Assembly (NCBI RefSeq): GCF_001467535.1
Contig: NZ_LNZC01000027.1
Span: forward strand, 35,428-99,427
Reading direction: 5' to 3'
Length of the DNA: 64,000 nt
Source of the DNA: Legionella worsleiensis
Lineage (GTDB): Bacteria > Pseudomonadota > Gammaproteobacteria > Legionellales > Legionellaceae
Shown one piece after another: positions 44,127 through 54,400 of the stretch (position 1 is its first letter; each line of letters begins with the position of its first letter). The translations under genes were made by a program, and so were the position numbers. The notes beneath the pieces are model-generated. The model saw only the letters and a list, made by a program, of their open reading frames with translations. It made no database searches and had not been told where the DNA came from.

Positions 44127-45032
44127 TTATTCAGGTAAAGGAATAAATTCATCATCGTCACCAGGAATAGTGCCAAATACCCCCTCTTTCCAATCTTGCT
44201 TGGCTTGCTCAATTCGCTCTTTTGAACTGGAGGCAAAATTCCACCAAAGGTAGCGAGGCTTATCTAAAGGTGCTCCCCCAAGCAAGACAAACATAGAATG
44301 GGTCATCGCTGTAATTTTAACTTCACTACCAGGTCTTAAAATAAGCATCCTGTTACTCTTAAAACGTACATTATCTATGCTGACTTCGCCACTTAAGATA
44401 TAAATTGCTTGCTCTTCAGCAATGGATGGAATACTCACCTGAGATGCCGCAGGAAGTCCCCATTCTATAAATAACCCATCTGTGTGCATATTCACCGGAG
44501 ATTTTAGTCCCATCCATTCGCCAGCAACCACTCTAAAAGTGATGCCGTGGCGGTCATTATGAACAGGAATAACTTTCTGGGCATAATGCTTAAAATCAGG
44601 TTCCATTTCTTCTTGATGTAGAGGAAGAGCAAGCCAGCACTGTATTCCCCAAAGATCGTGAGATTGGGCTCTTTCTTTTTGTGGTGTTCGTTCAGAATGA
44701 GCAATACCTCGCCCTGCTGTCATTACATTAACTTCACCCGGCACAATCACCTGAAAAGTACCTAAGGTATCCCGGTGTTCCAGAGTACCTGATAATAAAT
44801 AAGTCATGGTGGATAAACCAATATGAGGATGTGGGCGTACATCGATACCTGTACCGGTTAAAAATTCTCCCGGACCCATCTGATCCCAAAAAATAAAAGG
44901 ACCAACCGTTCTCTTTTGTTTGGTAGGTAATACTCGCGAAGCATCAAATCCCCCCAAATCAACAGTACGAGGAATAATTTCAAGTTCTATCTGCTGCGGG
45001 TATTTTTTTTCGTCAGTTTTGCAGTCGGTCAT
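44127..45032 (-). CDS. Pirin-family cupin protein
   Basis: A 301-residue pirin. The N-terminal cupin has the metal-binding residues in the segment VRPHPHIGLSTMTYLLSGTL, then EHRDTLG and AGRGIAHSE. The C-terminal part (about 200-301) is a second cupin fold. Pirins include quercetinases and redox-responsive regulators; which applies here is not clear. The ATG at 45032 (AGGAGA ten bases upstream) is used rather than a GTG three codons before. It lies just outside the polyketide cluster on the opposite strand, about 300 bases from the first cluster gene. Confidence 0.85.
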   Translation of the reverse strand: MTDCKTDEKKYPQQIELEIIPRTVDLGGFDASRVLPTKQKRTVGPFIFWDQMGPGEFLTGTGIDVRPHPHIGLSTMTYLLSGTLEHRDTLGTFQVIVPGEVNVMTAGRGIAHSERTPQKERAQSHDLWGIQCWLALPLHQEEMEPDFKHYAQKVIPVHNDRHGITFRVVAGEWMGLKSPVNMHTDGLFIEWGLPAASQVSIPSIAEEQAIYILSGEVSIDNVRFKSNRMLILRPGSEVKITAMTHSMFVLLGGAPLDKPRYLWWNFASSSKERIEQAKQDWKEGVFGTIPGDDDEFIPLPE

Positions 45033-45326
45033 TACGCGCACTCTCCTAAATAGGATATTGAGCCTATATTTATAAAAAGCTGCCGTCAGGATAATCGTAT
45101 CGTTTTACAGGTTCCCAGCGCGCTAGTGTCAATCCATCCCATGTTGGCTTATATCCTGCCTAATTTTAAGTTTATGAACAACTCCAGACTTTTACCAGTA
45201 TTAAAAAATATCACTCACCGAGAGACACAAAAATATTTTAATTAATCCTTTTCCCCATGTACTATGTGCAATAATCAAAGAACAACACATTTCAAAATCT
45301 GTTTAAACGCTGTATTAAGGACTAAT

Positions 45327-46094
45327 ATGGATTGGAATCCCGAACACTACACCAAGGGAAACTATTTTCAAAATGAAACCAGTGAAGCATTTCGCAAGAG
45401 CTTGCCGGTTCAGCCATTTGGAGCCATTTTGGATGTAGGCTGTGGCGATGGTCAATACAGTCGATTTCTTGCCGATCAGCTGCGCTATGGACATATTACC
45501 GGAATAGACAGTTCAGCCGAAATGATAAGGCATGCTAATCGTCATTGGGCCAATACAAAACTTTCTTTTGAAGTGCACAATATAGAGCACTATCAACCCA
45601 AAGATCAGTTTGATTTCATCCTGTCTTTTTGGTGCTTGCATTGGACGAACATTAACCTATCCTTGCCAAATATGTTTCATGGCTTAACTGAGGGAGGAAG
45701 GCTGTATGCCCTTTTTTCTTCTTTTTCCAGCAACAGCATTTATAAAAGCTGTTATGAATTGGCAAAGCAACATCGCTATCCATTTTTAACCGAACGATAC
45801 TTAAATTCCAGTAACGAATATCAATTTTATTTTTACCGGGTACTTAATATCTTGTTGCAACTTCCTTTTAAACAATTAAAACTGGATTTAAAAACCACTT
45901 ATGTCTTCTTTCCTGACATGAGTTATTTTAAAAATTTAATTCTCACCATGCCTTTCATTAAAACATTCCCCCAAGATGAGGTGGACTCTATTGTCGATGA
46001 TCTGTTGGATGTTTTTCAGGGATACTGTGATCGACATTACGGCGGCAAATTATATTATGAAACTCGCCCTATTTACTTAGAAGCAGTCAAATAA
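45327..46094 (+). CDS. Class I SAM-dependent methyltransferase
   Basis: A 255-residue Rossmann methyltransferase. Motif I is ILDVGCGDGQYSRFLADQL, followed by acidic motif II GIDSSAEMI and motif IV-like FDFILSFWCLHW. The closest style is the trans-aconitate/BioC-like small-molecule methyltransferases. The ATG at 45327 has AAGGA upstream; an earlier in-frame ATG at 45264 would add 21 residues ahead of the domain. It starts a same-direction pair with the oxygenase gene 12 bases downstream, and both face the polyketide synthase region, so it is probably a tailoring enzyme of that cluster. Confidence 0.8.
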   Translation: MDWNPEHYTKGNYFQNETSEAFRKSLPVQPFGAILDVGCGDGQYSRFLADQLRYGHITGIDSSAEMIRHANRHWANTKLSFEVHNIEHYQPKDQFDFILSFWCLHWTNINLSLPNMFHGLTEGGRLYALFSSFSSNSIYKSCYELAKQHRYPFLTERYLNSSNEYQFYFYRVLNILLQLPFKQLKLDLKTTYVFFPDMSYFKNLILTMPFIKTFPQDEVDSIVDDLLDVFQGYCDRHYGGKLYYETRPIYLEAVK

Positions 46095-46106
46095 GCGGAG
46101 AATACG

Positions 46107-47162
46107 ATGGCTTTTAACATGATGATGCATCCTGAGTTAAATATACCCGTAATTGTTGCCACGGTTTCGGGAGGGGAACAAGACCCTGACTTTCTGGTTC
46201 AGCTGATTTTGCAGCATCGTCCGAAATGTTTAAAACTGCTGGTCGAATTCGGGGCTATTTTATTCAGGGGATTTGGGTGTCATGATGTTGGGCATTTTTC
46301 AAAAGTTGTAACAGCATGCAACCTGGGGATACGCTGCACTACTAAAGATTATGAAATATCCCGCACCTTAATGGCTGATGAAATATATACATCAAGTGAT
46401 CTGCCCGCTTCCGTGTTTTTGCCACTTCATCATGAAAAACCCAGAACCAAAAACCCACCAAACCACATCTATTTTTGTTGCAATACTCCTGCACAAAAAG
46501 GAGGAGCTACTCTTTTTGGAAATGCAGCAATCATTTGGGATAATATACCGGAATCCATCCGAAAGAACATTTTGTGCCACGGTATAGTGTACAGACAATT
46601 TTTTCATGGTTCGTCCATCAAACACTATTTCATAAAAAAAGCTCTAAACGCCAGCAGCGCACGTACCTGGATGGATTATTTTGGCACAGTAGAAAAATCA
46701 AAGGTTGAAGAGCGTCTAAACAATGAAGGGCTGCAGTGGGAATGGGTAAATAAAAATAATGATTTAATTGTCCTGAATTACTTACCTGGCGTTGTGCCGC
46801 ATCCAGTGACAGGTCAAAATCTGTGGTTTAATTCTGCCGGTTATTTAAATTTTTATTCCAATTTGCTGTACGGTGAATTAAACAGCTTATCTTCATCCCA
46901 ATATTGGATGAATCGGTATCTAATCGCTAAGGACATGTTGCCCATAGTCTGTCATTACGGCAATAACATCGCTTTTTCTTCTGCAGAAATCAGCCAAATC
47001 AATCACGTCATTCAGCAACATACCTACCCAATTAACTGGCATAAAGGCGACTTTATGGTAGTTGATAATTTTACCTTCATGCATGGAAAAGAACCCCACT
47101 TTGGCGACCGACTTTTATATGGATGCATGACTCAGTATCAGTCAAACCCTTTTTATTTCTGA
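46107..47162 (+). CDS. TauD/SyrP-type Fe(II)/2-oxoglutarate oxygenase
   Basis: A 351-residue non-heme iron oxygenase of the TauD/clavaminate-synthase-like group. The metal ligands are His108 and Glu110 in LHHEKP, the HxE version seen in SyrP-type enzymes, and a distal His326 in FMHGKEPHFGDR; Arg335 would bind 2-oxoglutarate. Enzymes of this type often hydroxylate aminoacyl or acyl intermediates in NRPS/PKS pathways. It is spaced 12 bases from the methyltransferase and overlaps the convergent O-methyltransferase by ten bases. I infer a tailoring role for the 48409 synthase product. Confidence 0.8.
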   Translation: MAFNMMMHPELNIPVIVATVSGGEQDPDFLVQLILQHRPKCLKLLVEFGAILFRGFGCHDVGHFSKVVTACNLGIRCTTKDYEISRTLMADEIYTSSDLPASVFLPLHHEKPRTKNPPNHIYFCCNTPAQKGGATLFGNAAIIWDNIPESIRKNILCHGIVYRQFFHGSSIKHYFIKKALNASSARTWMDYFGTVEKSKVEERLNNEGLQWEWVNKNNDLIVLNYLPGVVPHPVTGQNLWFNSAGYLNFYSNLLYGELNSLSSSQYWMNRYLIAKDMLPIVCHYGNNIAFSSAEISQINHVIQQHTYPINWHKGDFMVVDNFTFMHGKEPHFGDRLLYGCMTQYQSNPFYF

Positions 47163-48268
47163 GCGAGGATTAACGATGTATATATGTACTCAGGCTTTAT
47201 CTGGGTATTGGGTATGACAACCGTAAAACCTATCTCCTTGAGGATGGCTCGATAACAAGCCGCCGTTTTCATCACATGAGGGGCAAAATCATCATGAAAA
47301 ATATATCGGTATTCCGATGCAAGACATCGGTCATTATTTTCTTCTTTATAAAACTCGCAAATACCTACCAAGCCATTTTTAGGTAAACATTGATAAGCCA
47401 TGCGCAATAACTTTCTATCAACCTGCTCGTTCCAGTCAAACAATACACGAGTAAACAACACCAGATCAAAACCTAAAGGAAAAGCGTCTTCCTTGATAAA
47501 ATCACCGGTGTACACGTTGACCCGTGCACTTAAACCCTGCGCCTCAATAGTGCGTCTGGCAATTTCAGCAGCCTTGGGAAGATTATATACTGTAACCTTA
47601 ATGTGAGGATGAGCACGGGCAAATTCACAAGCCATAGTTCCGTCTCCGCCGCCAACATCCAGCACAGCGTTTACTTTACTAAAATCGATTTGTTCCAAAA
47701 TATTTTGTATGGGTTGCTGAGCTGTTTTTGCCATCCAGTGCTCAAGCCATTGTGTTTCTGCGTCCGTTTTTGGTGGCCATGAAACGGGCACTTTAACCTG
47801 ACCAAAACGCAGCACATCAGTTAAATTTTCTTCTGCCCCCACCCTCCATGTACCAAAAAAGAACTGTGTGGCCCACCACCTGTCACTGTGCATCATCTCG
47901 ATAAATCCTGCGGGTAGTCTGTAAGCCGTCTGATAATCTCGGGTTGTTGTTTTAATTAAAAATTGCTCGGAGCTTAACAGATGCAACCACTTTTTTGCCC
48001 TGATGGGCATTAAGTGCAATCGTTCAATGATTTCCTGCTCGGAAACACAGTCCTGTTGCTCAAAAAGGGAAAATATATTGAGATTAAACATGGCCTCAAC
48101 CAGCTTTAAGCGAGCGCCACTGGCTATTAATGTGAAATAATTTTCATAAAAAGCGGCATTAGGCTGCGAAGATGGAGGTGAAGAAACCGGTTGCTCAAAC
48201 AAAAAATCCTGTTTTTTTTCTTTTGTAAACCAAGTTTTAAGCCATGAAATGAGCATAGGTTCATTCAT
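47153..48268 (-). CDS. O-methyltransferase of the plant/CrtF type
   Basis: A 371-residue SAM O-methyltransferase. An N-terminal dimerisation winged helix (about 50-130, SEQEIIERLHLMPIRAKKWLHLL) precedes the catalytic Rossmann domain. That domain has VNAVLDVGGGDGTMACEFARAHP, then LVLFTRVLFDWNEQ and the terminal CYRAILKEIGFTVV. Relatives methylate phenols, carotenoids or polyketides. The ATG at 48268 is used; a TTG one codon earlier is also open. It is divergent from the PKS gene and overlaps the oxygenase gene tail to tail, so a tailoring role in the same pathway is likely. Confidence 0.85.
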   Translation of the reverse strand: MNEPMLISWLKTWFTKEKKQDFLFEQPVSSPPSSQPNAAFYENYFTLIASGARLKLVEAMFNLNIFSLFEQQDCVSEQEIIERLHLMPIRAKKWLHLLSSEQFLIKTTTRDYQTAYRLPAGFIEMMHSDRWWATQFFFGTWRVGAEENLTDVLRFGQVKVPVSWPPKTDAETQWLEHWMAKTAQQPIQNILEQIDFSKVNAVLDVGGGDGTMACEFARAHPHIKVTVYNLPKAAEIARRTIEAQGLSARVNVYTGDFIKEDAFPLGFDLVLFTRVLFDWNEQVDRKLLRMAYQCLPKNGLVGICEFYKEENNDRCLASEYRYIFHDDFAPHVMKTAACYRAILKEIGFTVVIPNTQIKPEYIYTSLILAQK

Positions 48269-48408
48269 CAATAGTGTGGTAATTCAGGATATAAAAAAAT
48301 ACCCTGCTTCGCAATTGTTCTATAGAAAAGGCTCTTTGTTCGCCTCCCCTTTTTTCATGCATCTATTTCTTGATGGTTTACAGTTGATATGAGATTATTT
48401 AGTTTTGT

Positions 48409-51400
48409 TTGGAGTCAATACAATCAATACGACCTAAAGATGATAAGGACAGTTCATCCGCAAACGTTCTTACTTATGTCAGTATCGCCTCTAAGGCCAC
48501 ACAAGGTAGACTACTCAAGCAGCACAGGGAGCAAATGGTGTTAAAAAAACTGCCACAGGATAACACTACGGACATCAACGAACCGCTGGCAATAATTGGA
48601 ATGAATTGCCAGTTTCCTGGCCTTGATACAGATATTGAGGATGCAGATGCCTTTTATAACCTGTTACTGAAAGGGCAAAGCCCGATTAAGGAAGTCCCTG
48701 AAGACAGGTGGAATATTAACCAGTATTATGATGCAGACAGAAAAAAAAGTGATAAAATAGTCAGTCGGCTGGGCGGTTTTTTGAATAATCCTCATTTATT
48801 TGACGCAGATTTCTTCAAAATATCTCCTGCGGAAGCCAAACAAATCGACCCCCAACACCGCCTGTTTCTGGAAGTTGCCGTTCGTGCATTAAACCATGCC
48901 AACATCACTAAAGAATCACTTTCTGGTAGCAAAACCGGCGTGTATTGCGGTATATCATCCCAGGATTACAGTCACCTCAATTATAAAGACAATATCCAGT
49001 TTAACGAATACACGCAAATTGGCGCTGCCAGTAGCGCCGCTCCAGGCAGACTTTGTCACTATTTAAACCTGAGAGGCCCAAGCATGACTGTGGATACAGC
49101 ATGCTCCTCTTCTTTATCTGCACTGTACGTTGCGGCTACCGATCTGCGAACCCATCAATGCAATATGGCTATTGTTGGCGGAGTTCACCTTAATCTCTGC
49201 CCTGAAAACTTTATAGGCTTGACTAAAGCTAATATGCTCTCAGCAAAAGGGCATTGCAGCAGTTTTGATATGAGTGCGGATGGATTTGTGCGCAGCGAGG
49301 GATGCGCTGTAGTCATTGTCAAACGGTTAAGCGACGCTTTGAGAGATAAAGACACCATCCTGGCGCTGATAAAAAGTATCGTCATGAATCACGACGGGAA
49401 CGAAGGCAGCCTTGTAGCCCCCGATATGAACGCCCAAATTGCCATGCACCAGGCAGTTCTGGAACAGGCACAAATCACTGCAAAAGATATTGATTATATT
49501 GAAACGCACGGCACAGGTACTGTAATTGGAGACTCCGTTGAATTTAATGCCATTCAAGCCGTTCATCAAGGTTATCACTCCCAAGAAAAACCACTCATTC
49601 TGGGCGCATTAAAAAGCACCATAGGACACACCATTTCCTCATCAGGTATCGCCTCTCTGATCAAAGTCATCTGCACGCTCAATCATGAAAAAATACCGCC
49701 TAATTTACATTATTCCACCCCAAATGCCACCATTAAGCCAGAGACCATCCCTGCTCGCTTCCCTGTTCAGGCATTAGACTATTTAAAACAAAAAAACCAA
49801 AAACGCTGTGCGCAAGTTTCCAATTTTGGTTTCAGCGGCACCAATGTAAGCCTTGTCGTTGAGGAAGCTCCTGAGTTGGAATCTCCTGTGACTTCAGTTA
49901 ATGACACAGCAACCGCCCCATTTTTAATTTCGGCAAACAGTCCAGAATCGCTGCAAATGATACTTACCGATTTTATCCCTTATTTACAGCATACTTCTGT
50001 ATCTTTGAGCGATATATGTCACACCTTGATTAACTGCCGTGATCATTATAAATACCGTTGCGCTATTCGCGCCAAAGACAAAAATTCGTTAATTCAAAAA
50101 ATACAATCCGCCGAATATGAAATCATAAAAGTCAGCATAAACGCTAAGCCTCGCTTCTTGTCTTATACAGAAGAACAATTAATTGATTGTTATCTTTCAG
50201 GGGCTAATATACGCATAGAAGCGGATAACCTGTCATTTAATAAAGCAGATTTACCCCTGTATCATTTTCATAGAAAACCCTATTGGCACGAGTCACGAAA
50301 AAACGCCAACGCTGCGGATTGGCTTAACGGATTATTGCAAAAATCAAAAACGCAACAAGAAGACCACATCAAAGAAAAAGTAGCTGCTCTGATAGCATCA
50401 CTCATTCATAAAGAGCACATTAACGAACACCAGGATTTTAACTCATTAGGTTTGACCCCGAAGGAATTGGAAACACTGGATCATCTCATTCAAGAATGTT
50501 TTGCCCCACTGTTTAAACTTCCAATCCCTATAACATCACCCCATCTTAATCTGGCGAAACTGGCTCGACATATTCTCTCCATAATCAAACCAGAAACTGT
50601 AGAACGACAACCATTCATTAACGTGCTCAATGTGGAGCCCATAGCTGTTATCGGTATGAGCTGCCGTTTTCCAAAAGCGGAAAATATTGATGCTTTTTTA
50701 TCTCTTTTACAAAATGGCCAAAGCGGCATGACCGATATTCCATTAGAGCGATGGGATAACAGTCAATATTACGACCCTGATTTAAATGCGCTCGGCAAAC
50801 TTTACATCAAACAATTAGGCTTTATAGATAACATTAAAAATTTTGATGCTGATTTTTTTAATGTCAGTCCCAGAGAAGCCAAATTCATGTCTCCCCAGCT
50901 TAGGGTGTTTATGGAGACATGCTTCCATGCCTTGGAAGATGCCAATCTTTCTCTGGACTTGATTAAAGACAGTAATACTGGCGTTTTTGTTGGCGTTGGT
51001 ACCAATGAATATCCTCGTGTTTTAAGTGCTAACGGCCTCAAACTAGAGGATTTGAGCATCTATTTCGCAACCGGAAATGTGCTCAATGCCCTGGCCGGGC
51101 GTGTGGCTTACGCTTTTGACTTTCATGGGCCCATTCAGGTCATAGACACCGCTTGTTCTTCATCCATGACAGCGATTCACAATGCGTGCCTGAGTTTACA
51201 GGCTGGAGATTGTGATATGGCGGTGGCAGGTGGCGTAAACACCTTACTCACCCCAGAATCCAATATCACTCTATCCAAAGCCCGGATGTTATCACCAGAA
51301 AGCCGATGCAAAACATTCAGTGCAGATGCCGATGGTTATGCTCGCAGCGAAGGGTGTGGCGTGATTGTTTTAAAACGATTAAGTACGGCATTACGGGATA

Positions 51401-54400
51401 AAGACACTGTCCTTGCGGTCATCAAAGGAACCGCCATCAATAGTGATGGTAAAAGCGGAGGTTTCACGGTACCTAATGGCACAGCACAAGAAGAGCTTAT
51501 ACGTAGCGCATTGGCCAAAGCCAAATTATCCCCGGGAGATATTGATTACATAGAAGCGCATGGAACAGGAACGCCTTTAGCGGATCCCATAGAAGCCCAT
51601 ACCTTGACCAAAATATTCAGTGACAGCCATAGCCAGGAACATCCCTTGTACATCAGCTCGGTAAAAACCAATATTGGTCACTGCGAGAGCGCATCCGGGG
51701 TAGCTGGCATAATCAAAGCCATTTTAAGCCTGCAAACGCATCAATTATTTAAACACCTGAACTTTAAAAAATTAAATCCGGAAATCGAACTTTCAAACGC
51801 CGTCATCCCTCTGGACACCCTGGATTGGAAAGCAGATACCAAATTAAGATGTGCCGGAGTCAGCTCTTTTGGATTTAGTGGCGCCAATGCGCACATCATT
51901 CTCCAAGAAGCTCCTAAGCAGCTCAATGAGGCCTCCCCCATCATTCAGGAGGACTTCTTACTCATTTTATCTGCAAAAAGCGCTCATTCACTGCAATTAT
52001 TATTGACAACCTATCAGCGTTTTTTAACAAATACTCAGGAATCTTTTGCAAACATTTGTTACACCGCTGCCACATGTCGCAGTCATTTTCTTCACCGTGT
52101 TGCAATCAAGGCAAAATCAGCAGCAGAGGCAGCAGAACAAATTGCTAAAAAAGAGTACACCATCCATTCATTAAAAAAAATACGTGATTCATCTCAACCA
52201 ACACCTACCCTGGAACAAATTCAAAAAGCCTATGAGAATGGCTTTACTGTTAATTGGATAGAATATTACTCCTCTTTAGGCTACTCCTTTAAGAAAGTTA
52301 AATTACCTTTATATGAATTTGACCGCAAAGAATACTGGATAAAATCCAAAGACAAATTAAATGACATACCTATACCTGGCCATTGGTGTTTTCAGATGCA
52401 ATGGCAGAAACAACCTTGCGATACACAAAATCGTGCAATACAAGGTAGAAACTGGTTGTTAGTTGGAGCAAAACATTTAGCGTCCGATTTACAAGCAACA
52501 GGGTTAAAAATATTCATTGAAGAAGATGATATTGCTTTAGACCGACTTTATGGGATCCTTTTCGCCGAGGGTCTTGATACTGCGACATTGACCAGTGATG
52601 ACGCCAATATAGACATGCAAGAACGCATCACAAAAAAATTGTTGCACTTGGTGCAGTCTCTTGACGAACAAGGACTTGCTCCCAGGTTGTTGATTCTTAC
52701 CACTAATGCAATAGCCGAACTTCCAACAGGCAAGCTCAATTTAAGCAATAGTCCTCTTATAGGACTTAGCAAAACCCTGGGGCTGGAATTACCCCAGTTT
52801 CGTACAACGCTTATCGACATAGATCCATCCGACTCTACCAATGCAACCCAGCAGATAATTGCTGAAATGAATTACAACCACAGTAAACTCTATGAACACA
52901 TGGTTGCCTATCGTGACGGCAACAGGATGGTATCTCGCTTAAAAAAAGTACCGTTGATTGACGATAAAATAGTTATTTCAGGTAAAGGACGCTACCTGAT
53001 TACTGGAGGTACTGGAGGATTAGGTTTAGTGACGGCACAGGCATTACTTTCAGCTGGTGCTCACGAGGTGGTCATTATCTCCAGAACGGTTGATAAACCG
53101 GAATTGAAAACGGCGATAAAAAAAATTCTTATTGACTTTCCCTCACAGAGCATTCAAACCCTCAGCGTTGATGTTAGTGATAAACAACAAGTGCACCAGC
53201 TACTTACAGAACTTAATGCAGATAATGGTTTAAAAGGCATTATTCACGCAGCGGGAGTTGCCATCAAAGCCCCATTGCTTTCACACAAAGATGATGATGT
53301 TGAGTCTGTATTTTCTGCGAAAGTAAAAGGAGCCTGGTACTTACACGAATACAGTACACACTGTAATTTGGATTTTTTTGTCGTCTATTCGTCCATCGCT
53401 GCACTATTTGGCAGCAATAAAGAATCTGTTTACAGCGCAGCCAACAGTTTTCTTGACTTGCTTATCGCCGAAAGGCAACGCCTGGGTCTTCCTGGCATCT
53501 CTATAGGATGGGGGCCATGGGGAGAAGTGGGCATGGCCAATAAACGCTCTCGTAACCCGGGACTTAAAGATGCTTTGATTACTAATGAACAAGGTCATTC
53601 ATTAATCAAAGTATTACTCAAGGGACAACTCTCTCATCCAGGCATTATCTCTCCTGCTTATCTTAAATTTATGTTGGACTTTGTTCCCAAACCACTGACC
53701 GGATTTTATAAAATACTTTTTGATGATCTGGTTCTGGATGAGCAAACCAAGACAAAAGAGACCGTTCAGACCAATGCATCACCCTGGTTGAGTTATTACC
53801 TCAATATGAATAAAGACCAGCGCCTTAAAGCCTGCAAAGATCTGTTACTGGGAATATGCAAAGACATACTGGAATTAGCTTCTACTGACGAGCTGGATGA
53901 GGATGAAGGATTTTTTGAAATAGGTCTTGACTCACTTATGGTTGCTGAAATGGCCAGTGAGCTTAAGAAAAAACTGGAACCTGCCATGAAGATAGGCGTC
54001 AGTATTGGTTTTAATTATCCCTCCATCAATCAATTAGCACGTCATATTGACTCCGAACTGAATTCGCAGTTAATGCAAAAAGAAAACCTGTCCTCCTCCA
54101 AGCCAGTCGAAGAAGAGGCCATAGCAGTAATAGGCATGAGCTGTGCTTTACCTAATGCGCCTGATCTGCAAGCGTTTGAATATCTTCTTGAACAAGGACT
54201 TAGCGGGATTAAAGAGATTCCTCTTGAACGCTGGGATAACAGCCTTTATTACGATGCCAACATGGATGCACCAGGAAAATCCTATGTGAATAAAATGGGA
54301 TTTATAGATCATATTAAAGATTTTGATGCCCATTTTTTTGGTATCAGTCCTCGTGAAGCAAAATTAATGGAACCTCAGCAACGCCTGTTTTTGGAGCATT

